Part shown: positions 1 to 7,861 of the stretch, piece after piece
Position numbering within the stretch: position 1 is the stretch's first letter
Layout: each line of letters begins with the position of its first letter
Assembly: GCF_003332275.1 (NCBI RefSeq)
Contig: NZ_QOVA01000001.1
Coordinates: 372,001 to 436,000 of the forward strand
DNA from: Edaphovirga cremea
GTDB lineage: Bacteria > Pseudomonadota > Gammaproteobacteria > Enterobacterales > Enterobacteriaceae
Length of the DNA: 64,000 bases
Direction: 5' to 3'
The notes under the pieces: model-generated
Database searches by the model: none
What the model saw: only the letters and a program-made list of their open reading frames with translations
What the model was told of the DNA's origin: nothing
Made by a program: the position numbers and the translations under genes

Positions 1-2
1 AC

Positions 3-671
3 GAACTGAATGAGCATGCGCCGCGCGCCATGGCCGTGATCAATCCGGTAAAAGTGATTATTGAAAACCTGCCAGAGAATGAAGTTCAGCAGGTCGCCAT
101 GCCAAATCACCCGAACAAACCGGAAATGGGCAGCCGCGACGTGCCGTTCAGCCGTGAAATCTATATCGATCAGGCTGACTTCCGTGAAGAAGCCAACAAG
201 CAGTACAAGCGTTTGGTTTTGGGCAAGGAAGTTCGTCTGCGCAATGCGTATGTGATCAAGGCGGAACGCGTTGAGAAAGACGCAGACGGCGCGATTGTGA
301 CGATCTTCTGTTCTTATGATCCTGAGACCTTGCACAAAGATCCTGCTGATGGCCGCAAGGTTAAAGGCGTCATCCATTGGGTGTCCGCCAGCCACGCGCT
401 GCCTGCAACGTTCCGGTTGTATGATCGCCTGTTCAATGTGGCGAATCCGGGTCTGGCAGATGATTTCCTGACGACGATCAACAGCGAGTCATTGACGCTT
501 GCTGAAGGTTTTGTTGAGCCGAGTCTGGCTGATGCAAAAGCCGAGTTTGCTTACCAGTTCGAGCGGGAAGGGTATTTCTGCGCAGACAGCCGTTACTCCA
601 GCCAGGAGAAACTGGTGTTTAACCGCACTGTTGGTTTGCGTGATACCTGGACAGCCAAAGAAAACGCGTAA
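3..671 (+). CDS. glnS: Glutaminyl-tRNA synthetase, C-terminal part (5' end outside window)
   Basis: The frame is open from the window edge and ends at TAA 669-671, giving 222 residues that track the C-terminal 40% of the 554-residue E. coli enzyme (for example [62 protein letters not shown]). This part holds the two anticodon-binding beta-barrels; the catalytic Rossmann fold with HIGH and KMSKS motifs lies upstream of the window. The cytoplasmic enzyme charges tRNA-Gln with glutamine. An internal ATG at position 30 is not the real start because homology runs through it to the edge. A terminator follows at about 690-718. Confidence 0.97.
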   Translation, partial: ELNEHAPRAMAVINPVKVIIENLPENEVQQVAMPNHPNKPEMGSRDVPFSREIYIDQADFREEANKQYKRLVLGKEVRLRNAYVIKAERVEKDADGAIVTIFCSYDPETLHKDPADGRKVKGVIHWVSASHALPATFRLYDRLFNVANPGLADDFLTTINSESLTLAEGFVEPSLADAKAEFAYQFEREGYFCADSRYSSQEKLVFNRTVGLRDTWTAKENA

Positions 672-692
672 CGCCTCTTCAACAGTCTACAA

Positions 693-718
693 GGCTCCGC
701 GTGCGGGGCCTTTTTTGT
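693..718 (+). terminator. Rho-independent terminator of glnS
   Basis: A GC-rich hairpin (ggctccgc / gcggggcc arms) is followed directly by six T and a T-rich run. It lies 22 bases after the glnS stop codon. Confidence 0.85.
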
Positions 719-784
719 TTCTCATAGCCGCTCTTTATTGAGCAAATTCATCATAGGGAGGAAAAGCAGGCCGAATCGCAGGCA

Positions 785-808
785 TAAAAAAACCGCGATA
801 AAGCGGTT
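785..808 (-). terminator. Rho-independent terminator of fur
   Basis: Read on the minus strand, the arms aaccgc and gcggtt enclose a 6-base loop and are followed by a run of T. It sits about 30 bases beyond the fur stop codon. Confidence 0.8.
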
Positions 809-838
809 CCTTTACGGTTCAGGCAATTATTTTTGCCA

Positions 839-1285
839 TCATTTCATATCGTGAAGGGTATCGTCTTCGCGGCAATCACCGGTTTCACAATGACCATAGA
901 GATAGAGGCTGTGGTTAGTCAGTTTGATACCATGCGCCTTGGCGATTTCACGCTGACGTAACTCGATGGATTCATCTCTGAATTCAATGACTTTACCGCA
1001 ATCAAGGCAGATCAGATGATCATGATGATGTTGTTGCGTCAGTTCGAAGACAGATTTTCCGCCCTCGAAATTATGGCGCGTCACAATACCCGCGTCATCA
1101 AATTGGTTCAGAACGCGATACACTGTCGCCAGGCCAATTTCTTCGCCCATATCGATCAGTTTTTTGTACAGATCTTCCGCACTGACGTGGTGGCATTCCG
1201 GATCTTGCAAAACTTCCAGGATTTTGAGTCGCGGAAGCGTGACTTTCAGGCCGGCCTTCTTCAATGCGGTGTTGTTGTCAGTCAT
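839..1285 (-). CDS. fur: Ferric uptake regulator Fur
   Basis: 148 residues, the same length as E. coli Fur and nearly identical in the first 80. The N-terminal winged helix (about 1-80) binds Fur boxes; the C-terminal half dimerises and binds metal. Visible metal ligands are H32/H33, the HHHDH stretch at 86-90, C93/C96 in CLDCG and the C133/C138 pair. Fe2+-Fur represses iron uptake genes and indirectly raises sdh and other iron enzymes. fldA lies upstream in the same orientation, as in E. coli, separated by about 310 bases. A Fur-box-like site occurs in this window in front of gpmA. Confidence 0.98.
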   Translation of the reverse strand: MTDNNTALKKAGLKVTLPRLKILEVLQDPECHHVSAEDLYKKLIDMGEEIGLATVYRVLNQFDDAGIVTRHNFEGGKSVFELTQQHHHDHLICLDCGKVIEFRDESIELRQREIAKAHGIKLTNHSLYLYGHCETGDCREDDTLHDMK

Positions 1286-1370
1286 GCGGATTCAGTCCTG
1301 TTACTATGCTAAACAAGTGGAGGCTTATAGCCTATGACATCGGTCGGCACAAAAAATATGATTGCGTCTC

Positions 1371-1399
1371 ATTATAGAACTGTGTGCTAAAAATGAAAA
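1371..1399 (-). promoter_or_regulatory. Predicted fur promoter
   Basis: On the minus strand a TATAAT hexamer (complement of 1371-1376) lies 17 bases downstream of TTTTCA (complement of 1394-1399). It is about 85 bases upstream of the fur ATG and matches the sigma-70 layout. Prediction from sequence only. Confidence 0.5.
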
Positions 1400-1550
1400 C
1401 CACTGGTTGTTAACAAAGATATTTTTGCGCTCGAAGCATGTCAATACATGCAACTTGTTGATGGATGGGAAAAACAATTAGCGTAAGTTTACCCTGTTCT
1501 GGCTTAAAGTTACAAATTTGTAGCTACTTATTTATATAATAGGTGTAAAC

Positions 1551-1587
1551 AATGGCCTGAAAGGATGAGAAAAGCCCCTTTCAGGCC
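1551..1587 (-). terminator. Terminator hairpin after fldA
   Basis: A perfect 11-base inverted repeat (ggcctgaaagg at 1554-1564, cctttcaggcc at 1577-1587) starts 10 bases after the fldA stop. On the minus strand it is followed by attgttta, a weak T-tract. Confidence 0.65.
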
Positions 1588-1596
1588 AAAACAGAT

Positions 1597-2124
1597 TTAT
1601 CCGATGATTTCTGCCAGACTCAATTCCTGAGAGATCTGCTTGACCCACGCCTCAACGCGCTCGTTGGTCAATTCAGGCTGACGGTCTTCATCAATCGCGA
1701 GACCGATAAAGTGATCGTCATCCGCCAGACCTTTGGAGGCTTCGAAATGATAGCCTTTGGTTGGCCAGTGACCGACTATTGTCGCACCGTTCGGCTCAAT
1801 GATGTCACGTACGGTCCCCATCGCGTCGCAGAAGTACTCAGCATAATCTTCCTGATCACCGCAACCGAACAGCGCAACCAGTTTACCGTTGAATTCGATC
1901 TCTTCCAGGGTAGGGAAAAAGTCATCCCAGTCACATTGCGCTTCACCGTAATACCAGGTTGGAATGCCGATCAGCAGAATATCAAATTTCTCAAGATCTT
2001 CTTTGCTGCTCTTCGCAATATCATGCACTTCCGCAACGTCTTTACCCAATTGCTTCTGGATCATTTTGGCGATGTTTTCAGTGTTACCTGTATCGGATCC
2101 GAAGAAGATACCCACTACGGCCAT
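1597..2124 (-). CDS. fldA: Flavodoxin 1
   Basis: 175 residues beginning MAVVGIFFGSDTGNTENIAK, one shorter than E. coli FldA. The FMN phosphate loop S10-D-T-G-N-T15 and the two aromatic FMN-stacking positions W57 and Y94 in GCGDQEDYAEYF are present. It is a low-potential cytoplasmic electron carrier used by methionine synthase, pyruvate formate-lyase activation and IspG/IspH. The frame is open further upstream to 2256, but the homology begins at 2124 and an AGAGG ribosome site lies in front of that ATG, so the shorter start is chosen. Confidence 0.97.
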   Translation of the reverse strand: MAVVGIFFGSDTGNTENIAKMIQKQLGKDVAEVHDIAKSSKEDLEKFDILLIGIPTWYYGEAQCDWDDFFPTLEEIEFNGKLVALFGCGDQEDYAEYFCDAMGTVRDIIEPNGATIVGHWPTKGYHFEASKGLADDDHFIGLAIDEDRQPELTNERVEAWVKQISQELSLAEIIG

Positions 2125-2530
2125 ATGCTTTCTAACCTCTTGTTCTAAATGGAAAAGCCTGAATGTGGCTGGCGTTGATTGCGCTGATATCAGCAAACTC
2201 TCTGCCAGGATAAAATAGAGCCTGATCCTGAAAGCCACAGTCAGATATGGGGACATATTCTATCGGGTGTAATTGATAAGTGTTATCGCCTTTGTGTGCT
2301 GGTGGCATTTTTACCATCAAAGACAGTCACTTCTTTCAACCCAGTTCATTGGGCAATTCTTCTGATTATCATCTTGCCAGATGACGTACTTTTTGTGGGG
2401 GATGTACTTTTTATTGGTGACATACTTTCGATGGGCGACGTAAAGGCGTCGCCAGAGACATGATAGGTACATAAGAAGGGATAACAGGCGCCTGGCCGCA
2501 GGAGTTGATGCAGCATCAGCTTCCCGGCGG
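2125..2530. other. ybfE-fldA intergenic region with short tandem repeats
   Basis: This 406-base gap contains no convincing gene. It must include the fldA promoter (minus strand). Its middle holds a set of 18-base imperfect tandem repeats, listed separately. The rest shows no feature I can name. Confidence 0.6.
2381..2452. repeat. Imperfect 18-base tandem repeat, about four copies
   Basis: The core gTACTTT recurs at an exact 18-base period, with TAC at 2387, 2405 and 2423: copies begin atgacgtacttt, gggatgtacttt and gtgacatacttt. A fourth, degenerate copy (2435-2452, gcgacgtaaaggcgtcgc) keeps GACGTA and forms a 6-base-pair hairpin (gcgacg/cgtcgc). No coding frame explains the period, although 18 is a multiple of 3. 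Confidence 0.7.
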
Positions 2531-2818
2531 TCAGGACGTTTCCTGGTGATCTGTCAGTTGTGCCAACAGCATTTGTTCAATCAATTCACTGCGACTGATG
2601 TTTTGCTCTTCAGCCAGCCTGTTGAGTGCATCAACTGCGTCCGCATTGATTTTCAATTCTACTCGCCGTAAACCACGAACTTTATCGCGTCGAAGTTGAT
2701 TGCGCTTATTAATCCTAAGCTGCTCATCGCGTGATAATGGATTGGTTTTCGGGCGCCCCGGACGGCGTTCATCTGCGAACAGATCAAGCGTCGTGCGATC
2801 CGTTTGTTCTTTGGCCAT
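2531..2818 (-). CDS. ybfE: YbfE family protein, ribbon-helix-helix-like (LexA regulon in E. coli)
   Basis: 95 residues starting MAKEQTDRTTLDLFADERRPGR, colinear with E. coli YbfE (97 aa). The C-terminal half (VELKINADAVDALNRLAEEQNISRSELIEQML) looks like a ribbon-helix-helix DNA-binding fold, as in CopB-like proteins. In E. coli the gene is SOS-induced; I found no clear CTGT-N8-ACAG LexA box upstream here. The frame is open to 2902, but similarity begins at 2818. The ribosome site is weak for this start. Molecular role unknown. Confidence 0.88.
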   Translation of the reverse strand: MAKEQTDRTTLDLFADERRPGRPKTNPLSRDEQLRINKRNQLRRDKVRGLRRVELKINADAVDALNRLAEEQNISRSELIEQMLLAQLTDHQETS

Positions 2819-3109
2819 AGGTAGCGATACAACTAGGGAATGTACATCGGAAGGTGCGAAGATCACCCCTTCGGACGGCTCGGTTAATACACGTCGGGTC
2901 AATAAACCCTAACCCAATTCGCCCCGCACAGTGCCAATATCTGCAACTGCGATGGCGGCAAAAATTATAGCGCGCAATCATACCCCAGCAGGCTTGGCGT
3001 CGACAATCCTTAACTGAGCTGTTGGTAAAGTAATTATCCTTGGCGACCAAAGAAACTGGCCAGAAATACTGGCCCGTACTTTTATGGCAACGCGATATGG
3101 CAATGCGGG

Positions 3110-3877
3110 TTATACCGGGTCGATAAAACGGTGAATGGCCCTCAGCACCGCTTCGGGTTTCTCCGCATGCACCCAATGGCCACTGCCAGCCACGACGTGA
3201 GCGCGAGCCTGGGGGAATTGGCGGGCAATATCCCCGCGGAATTTATCCTGAATATAGGGGGAGAGTTCCCCACGGATAAACAGGGCCGGATGCGGCCAGG
3301 CCGGGACTTTCTGCCAGCCAACGATATTTTCATACTGATCGAGCAATACCGGCACGTTGAAGCGCCATTCTCCCTCATGGAAGGATTTCAGCAGGAATTG
3401 GATCACGCCTTCTTCAGCTAGAGACTCGCGCATCAGTGCGGCGGCCGCAGAGCGTTGGGTCAGACCGGCTTCAGTGACGGCATTAATGGCCGCAAAGATC
3501 TTGTCGTGGCGTCGAAGTGCGTAATCGACCGGTGCAACGTCAATCGATACCAGCTTTTCAATACGCTCTGGTGCAATGGCCGTGAGCGCCATAGCCGCTT
3601 TTCCGCCCATGGAATGCCCGATCACCAGCGCTTTGCCGATATCGAGATCGTCAAACAGTTCCAACAAATCCTGCGCCATGGCAGGATAGTTCATTTCGGT
3701 GGAACGGGGTGACAAACCATGGTTACGCAAATCAACCTGCAAAACAGGGTGGTCAGGTTTCAGGTCACGCGCCAGCACCCCCAGGTTATCGAGGTTACCA
3801 AAAAGTCCATGAATCAGGACAGCGGGCAGGGCATCAGCAGGAGATTGGTCGGATTGTAAGCGATAGTTCAATTTCAT
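3110..3877 (-). CDS. ybfF: Alpha/beta-hydrolase, acyl-CoA esterase YbfF
   Basis: 255 residues from MKLNYRLQ, matching E. coli YbfF (254 aa). Alpha/beta-hydrolase hallmarks are visible: oxyanion-hole HGLFG, nucleophile elbow GHSMGG, and the catalytic histidine in GSGHWVHAEKPEAVL near the C-terminus. The E. coli protein hydrolyses short acyl esters and acyl-CoA thioesters. In-frame ATGs also exist at 3889 and 3907; none has a strong ribosome site, so the start rests on homology. It is divergent from seqA, with about 220 bases between the starts. Confidence 0.93.
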   Translation of the reverse strand: MKLNYRLQSDQSPADALPAVLIHGLFGNLDNLGVLARDLKPDHPVLQVDLRNHGLSPRSTEMNYPAMAQDLLELFDDLDIGKALVIGHSMGGKAAMALTAIAPERIEKLVSIDVAPVDYALRRHDKIFAAINAVTEAGLTQRSAAAALMRESLAEEGVIQFLLKSFHEGEWRFNVPVLLDQYENIVGWQKVPAWPHPALFIRGELSPYIQDKFRGDIARQFPQARAHVVAGSGHWVHAEKPEAVLRAIHRFIDPV

Positions 3878-4096
3878 GGCGAAGTTCATACTGAGAGGGA
3901 ATCCCATTAGGTTATCATGACGACAGAAAAAATGGGCTTCCCTGGGGATGGAAGAATTGACAGAGTGGCTCAGGTCACCAACTATAGAGATAAATCTGTT
4001 TTATTATGTCGCAGAGTAATGATCCTGTTCGTGGCCGGGTTTAAACTTGTATAATCCTCACGATTCAATTGAGTAGAATAACTGTACTGGATAACG

Positions 4097-4642
4097 ATGA
4101 AAACTATTGAGGTTGACGAAGAACTTTATCGCTACATTGCGAGCCACACGCAGCATATTGGAGAAACCGCGTCGGATATTCTTCGACGTATGTTGAAATT
4201 CACTGCCGGGCAACCTGAACGTGCAGCAGCACCTGTCGCTGCCGAACAACGTGCAGAGACTGCAGAAAAATCCGTTGTGGCTGCACGTCCACGCGATCGT
4301 GTCCGCGCCATGCGCGAACTGCTGTTGTCAGATGAATACGCTGAACAGACGAAAGCCGTGACTCGATTTATGCTGGTATTGTCAACCCTGTATACCCTTG
4401 AGCCACAGGAATTTGCTGCGGCAACCGACTCACTGCATGGACGCACCCGAACTTATTTTGCCGGCGACCAGCAAACCCTACTTCAGAATGGCATCCATAC
4501 CAAACCGAAACATGTTCCAGGGACGCCATACTGGGTAATTACCAATACCAACACAGGTCGTAAACGCAGTATGGTAGAACACATCATGCTGGCAATGCAG
4601 TTCCCGGTGGAACTGACAGACAAAGTTTGCGGCACCATTTAA
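4097..4642 (+). CDS. seqA: Negative regulator of replication initiation SeqA
   Basis: 181 residues, exactly the E. coli length. The N-terminal 35 residues ([33 protein letters not shown], quoted in part) form the multimerising domain; the C-terminal domain (about 70-181, with [22 protein letters not shown]) binds hemimethylated GATC pairs. The linker differs from E. coli and is Ala/Glu rich. SeqA sequesters oriC and organises newly replicated DNA. pgm follows after 22 bases, as in E. coli, suggesting co-transcription. A TATAAT hexamer at 4050-4055 is a plausible -10 element. Confidence 0.97.
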   Translation: MKTIEVDEELYRYIASHTQHIGETASDILRRMLKFTAGQPERAAAPVAAEQRAETAEKSVVAARPRDRVRAMRELLLSDEYAEQTKAVTRFMLVLSTLYTLEPQEFAAATDSLHGRTRTYFAGDQQTLLQNGIHTKPKHVPGTPYWVITNTNTGRKRSMVEHIMLAMQFPVELTDKVCGTI

Positions 4643-4664
4643 TTCAGCGAAAGGGAGAAGCGCC

Positions 4665-6308
4665 GTGGCTAATCACCCCCGTGCAGGGCAACCCGCCCAG
4701 CAAAGCGATTTGATAAATGTGGCACAGTTGACGTCGCAATATTATGTATTGCAACCTGAACCAGGCAATGCTGCGCATGCGGTTAAATTCGGAACATCAG
4801 GACACCGCGGCAGCGCTGAGCGCCAAAGCTTTAATGAAGCGCATATTCTGGCTATTGCCCAGGCAATAGCAGAAGAGCGCCAGAAGCATGGCATCAGTGG
4901 CCCTTGCTATGTCGGTAAGGACACGCATGCACTGTCTGAGCCCGCATTTATTTCAGTACTGGAAGTGCTGACAGCCAATGGTGTGGACGTCATTATCCAG
5001 GAAGATAATGGTTTTACACCGACTCCCGCTGTTTCCCACGCTATTTTGACGTACAACCGCCAAGGTGGCGCGCAGGCTGACGGTATCGTGATCACGCCGT
5101 CGCATAACCCACCAGAAGATGGTGGCATCAAGTACAATCCGCCAAATGGTGGCCCGGCAGATACCAACCTGACGTCTGTTATCGAGAAGCGTGCCAACGA
5201 CCTGCTGACTGAAAAGTTGGCGGGTGTTAAACGCCAAACGCTGGATCAAGCCCGTCAGGGCGGCCATCTGCATGAGCAGGATCTGGTTCAACCCTACGTT
5301 GAAGGCTTGACCGAAATTATCGACATGCCTGCCATTCAACGCGCGGGTCTGAAACTCGGTGTTGATCCGCTGGGCGGTTCGGGTATTGCTTACTGGCAGC
5401 GTATCGCCGAGCACTACAAACTCGACCTGACGCTGGTGAATGACTCCATCGACCAGACGTTCCGTTTCATGCATCTGGATCACGACGGCATCATCCGTAT
5501 GGATTGCTCGTCTGAATCCGCCATGGCCGGTCTGCTGGCACTGCGCGACAAGTTTGATCTGGCGTTTGCCAACGATCCTGACTATGACCGCCACGGCATC
5601 GTTACCCCGAAAGGGCTGATGAATCCGAACCACTATCTGGCCGTTGCCATTAATTATCTGTTCCAGCATCGCCCACAGTGGGGCGCTGATGTGGCCGTCG
5701 GTAAAACGCTGGTGTCGAGTGCGATGATCGACAGAGTGGTTGCCGATCTGGGCCGCAAATTGGTGGAAGTGCCGGTTGGCTTCAAATGGTTCGTTGACGG
5801 ACTGTTCGATGGCAGCTTCGGTTTTGGTGGCGAAGAGAGTGCCGGGGCTTCTTTCCTGCGCTTTGACGGCACGCCGTGGTCGACCGATAAAGACGGTATC
5901 ATCATGTGCTTGCTGGCTGCAGAAATCACCGCTGTCACGGGCAGTAATCCGCAGGCTCACTATGACAAGCTGGCAGAACGTTTTGGTGCGCCAAGCTACA
6001 ACCGCATTCAGGCTCCGGCCACCCATGCGCAAAAAGCGGCACTGGCAAAACTCTCTCCTGAGCAGGTCAAGGCCGATACGCTGGCCGGTGACAAAATCAC
6101 CGCTCGCCTGACAGCGGCACCGGGTAACGGTGCGTCTATCGGTGGCCTGAAAGTGATGACGGACAATGGCTGGTTTGCAGCACGTCCGTCGGGTACCGAA
6201 GAGGCTTACAAAATCTATTGTGAGAGCTTCCTGGGTGCCGAACACCGCGAAAAGATCGAACGCGAAGCAGTAGAAATTGTCAGTGAAGTTCTGGCCAACG
6301 CCAAATAA
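4665..6308 (+). CDS. pgm: Phosphoglucomutase (alpha-D-glucose phosphate-specific)
   Basis: 547 residues from a GTG start with GAAAGGGAGAAG ribosome-site sequence in front; E. coli Pgm has 546. It interconverts glucose-1-phosphate and glucose-6-phosphate, linking galactose, glycogen and UDP-glucose metabolism. Visible motifs are the phosphoserine loop TPSHNPP (S146), the Mg loop DPDYDRHG, the sugar-binding [10 protein letters not shown] and the phosphate-binding [12 protein letters not shown]. It follows seqA closely and ends at a strong terminator. Confidence 0.98.
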   Translation: MANHPRAGQPAQQSDLINVAQLTSQYYVLQPEPGNAAHAVKFGTSGHRGSAERQSFNEAHILAIAQAIAEERQKHGISGPCYVGKDTHALSEPAFISVLEVLTANGVDVIIQEDNGFTPTPAVSHAILTYNRQGGAQADGIVITPSHNPPEDGGIKYNPPNGGPADTNLTSVIEKRANDLLTEKLAGVKRQTLDQARQGGHLHEQDLVQPYVEGLTEIIDMPAIQRAGLKLGVDPLGGSGIAYWQRIAEHYKLDLTLVNDSIDQTFRFMHLDHDGIIRMDCSSESAMAGLLALRDKFDLAFANDPDYDRHGIVTPKGLMNPNHYLAVAINYLFQHRPQWGADVAVGKTLVSSAMIDRVVADLGRKLVEVPVGFKWFVDGLFDGSFGFGGEESAGASFLRFDGTPWSTDKDGIIMCLLAAEITAVTGSNPQAHYDKLAERFGAPSYNRIQAPATHAQKAALAKLSPEQVKADTLAGDKITARLTAAPGNGASIGGLKVMTDNGWFAARPSGTEEAYKIYCESFLGAEHREKIEREAVEIVSEVLANAK

Positions 6309-6327
6309 CCTCGCCGATATAAAAATT

Positions 6328-6356
6328 AAAGCGCTGTATTTACAGCGCTTTTTTTA
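6328..6356 (+). terminator. Rho-independent terminator of pgm
   Basis: Arms aaagcgctgta (6328-6338) and tacagcgcttt (6341-6351) are perfectly complementary and continue into a run of T, 20 bases after the stop codon. Confidence 0.9.
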
Positions 6357-6393
6357 CGCCTGTCGGAAAGCGAATCCATTGTGAAAAATCCTC

Positions 6394-6453
6394 TTGATCA
6401 TTTAGATATATCGATCTAAATTAGATATATCGAAGTTGTTTCGATATATCTAA
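6394..6453 (+). promoter_or_regulatory. Promoter and operator of the PadR-family gene
   Basis: TTGATC (6394-6399) and TAAATT (6417-6422) are spaced by 17 bases. The 13-mer ttagatatatcga occurs at 6402 and again at 6421 (19 bases apart), and its inverse occupies 6441-6453. The second and third units form a perfect 14-base inverted repeat, ttagatatatcgaa at 6421-6434 and its complement at 6440-6453, with a 5-base spacer. The sites cover the -10 element and run to the ribosome site (agagg at 6454-6458), just before the ATG at 6466. This is what an autorepressor operator looks like; the binding protein is inferred. Confidence 0.75.
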
Positions 6454-6465
6454 AGAGGAAGAGTT

Positions 6466-7158
6466 ATGTTTAATCATTTGAAATTTGGTCATCGTCGCGG
6501 CGAATGTCGTCATGATGAAGAAGAGCATCGTCACCACGGTGGCGGAAGGCTGCATCGCGGTGGACATCATCATCAGGGTGCTGATGGGGAAGGGCGCGGA
6601 CGGGGCCGTGGGCCAGGGCGGGGGCGCGGAGAAAGAATGCATCGCCTGTTTGAGCACGGCGATCTGCGGATGGTGCTTTTGGCGCTGGTCGCGAAAAAGC
6701 CGAGCCACGGCTATGAGCTAATCAAGGCGATTGAAGAGGCATCATCAGGTTTGTACGTACCGAGCCCTGGGGTGATCTATCCAACGCTGACCCTGCTGGA
6801 AGAGCAGGATTTCCTGACCCCTGCCGCGACCGGAAATGGCCGGAAAAGTTACCAGATCACCGATGCCGGAAAGGCTGAGTTGCAACAGCACCAGGAGATG
6901 GTCGATATCATTTTTGCCCGTCTGGCGCAGAGTCGTGGTCAACACCACCGCGAAGGCAATCTGGCGGAAGGTATTGCCGATGTCATGAATCGGCTCAGAC
7001 ATGTGCTGCGCGGTAATATGATGCGTGCGGATGTGAACCCGGAACAGGTTGCGCGTATCAATGCAGTCTTGCTGACGGCGGTGGAAGCTATCGAAAAAGA
7101 ATTTCAGTCCGATGAGCAAAATGCAGCACCGGATGCGTCTGAACAAGATAAAAACTGA
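6466..7158 (+). CDS. PadR-family transcriptional regulator with histidine-rich N-terminus (YqjI-like)
   Basis: 230 residues. The first 60 are rich in His, Gly and Arg (RHHGGGRLHRGGHHH). From about residue 61 follows a PadR winged-helix domain (GDLRMVLLALVAKKPSHGYE, GVIYPTLTLLEEQDFL, GRKSYQITDAGKAEL) and then a helical C-terminal dimerisation part. Architecture matches E. coli YqjI, a nickel-responsive repressor of the ferric reductase gene yqjH, but no yqjH-like gene lies here. The histidine-rich tail suggests metal sensing (inference). The gene converges on kdpE with only 13 bases between the stops, so regulation of kdp is not implied. Its own promoter carries a palindromic operator. Confidence 0.88.
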   Translation: MFNHLKFGHRRGECRHDEEEHRHHGGGRLHRGGHHHQGADGEGRGRGRGPGRGRGERMHRLFEHGDLRMVLLALVAKKPSHGYELIKAIEEASSGLYVPSPGVIYPTLTLLEEQDFLTPAATGNGRKSYQITDAGKAELQQHQEMVDIIFARLAQSRGQHHREGNLAEGIADVMNRLRHVLRGNMMRADVNPEQVARINAVLLTAVEAIEKEFQSDEQNAAPDASEQDKN

Positions 7159-7171
7159 TGCCCGGTTATCG

Positions 7172-7861
7172 TTACGGTAAAAAGCGGTAACCCACGCCGG
7201 TTTCCGTCAACAGATGACGCGGGCGTGCGGGATCAATTTCCAGCTTTTGCCGTAAATGGCCCATGTAGATGCGAAGATAATGGCTGTGTTCGACGTAGTT
7301 CGGTCCCCAGACGTGGCTAAGTAACTGACGCTGGGTGATCACTTTACCGCTGTTGGCCAGCAGTTCAGCCAGCAGACGGAATTCTGTCGGGGTGAGGTGC
7401 AAGTCTTCGCCATTGCGCAAGACACACCGGTTAATCAGATCGACCGTAATTTCAGAAAACGTGATAACAGGGCTTTCCTGATTGGTACTGGCATGGCGTC
7501 GCAGCGAAACCCGCACCCGTGCCAGTAACTCACCTACGCCAAAAGGCTTACTCAAAAAGTCATCGGCTCCAGCGTCCAGCGCAGCTATTTTGTCTTCTTC
7601 GCCAGTTCGCGCCGAGAGCACAATCACCGGAATGGCACTCCAGTGGCGCAGATCGCGGATATAGTCCAGCCCATCGCCGTCTGGCAGACCCAGATCGAGA
7701 ATAATCAAATCCGGCTTGCGGGTTCCGGCTTCAATCAAACCCCGTTGCAGTGTGTCACTCTCATAAACGCGCCAGCCTTCGCCCTCCAATGCGGCGCGGA
7801 CAAAACGACGGATCTCTTTTTCATCTTCAACAATCAGAATATGGGGGGGCGATGTAGTCAC
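7172..7861 (-). CDS. kdpE: Response regulator KdpE
   Basis: 229 residues, OmpR/PhoB type. The receiver domain carries the acidic pair in VEDE, phosphoacceptor D56 in IILDLGLPDGDG and K in FLSKPFG; the C-terminal winged helix includes LTPTEFRLLAELLANSGK and VGYRF. It receives phosphate from KdpD and activates kdpFABC under K+ limitation or osmotic stress. Its start overlaps the kdpD stop by 4 bases, indicating translational coupling. A sequence resembling the E. coli KdpE site lies upstream of kdpF. Confidence 0.97.
   Translation of the reverse strand: MTTSPPHILIVEDEKEIRRFVRAALEGEGWRVYESDTLQRGLIEAGTRKPDLIILDLGLPDGDGLDYIRDLRHWSAIPVIVLSARTGEEDKIAALDAGADDFLSKPFGVGELLARVRVSLRRHASTNQESPVITFSEITVDLINRCVLRNGEDLHLTPTEFRLLAELLANSGKVITQRQLLSHVWGPNYVEHSHYLRIYMGHLRQKLEIDPARPRHLLTETGVGYRFLP

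Larger units (their letters stand above)
1286..1596. other. fldA-fur intergenic region
   Basis: This 311-base gap holds the predicted fur promoter (listed separately) and the fldA terminator hairpin at its right end. The fur leader between -10 and the ATG resembles the E. coli leader (cctccacttgtttagcatag). I looked for a uof-like upstream leader frame; all three frames stop before the fur start, so none is called. No clear 19-base Fur box was seen. Confidence 0.6.

Noticed and set aside
1286-1380. uof-like leader peptide before fur
   Set aside because: All three frames on the fur strand stop before the fur start; no coupled leader could be supported.
2819-2902. N-terminal extension of ybfE by 28 codons
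   Set aside because: E. coli YbfE begins at the internal MAKEQTD; the extension has no family similarity.
2819-3109. LexA box upstream of ybfE
   Set aside because: Expected from the E. coli regulon, but no CTGT-N8-ACAG-like palindrome was found.
4953-6245. 430-codon open frame on the minus strand
   Set aside because: It lies wholly opposite pgm, which is certain by homology; no recognisable protein.
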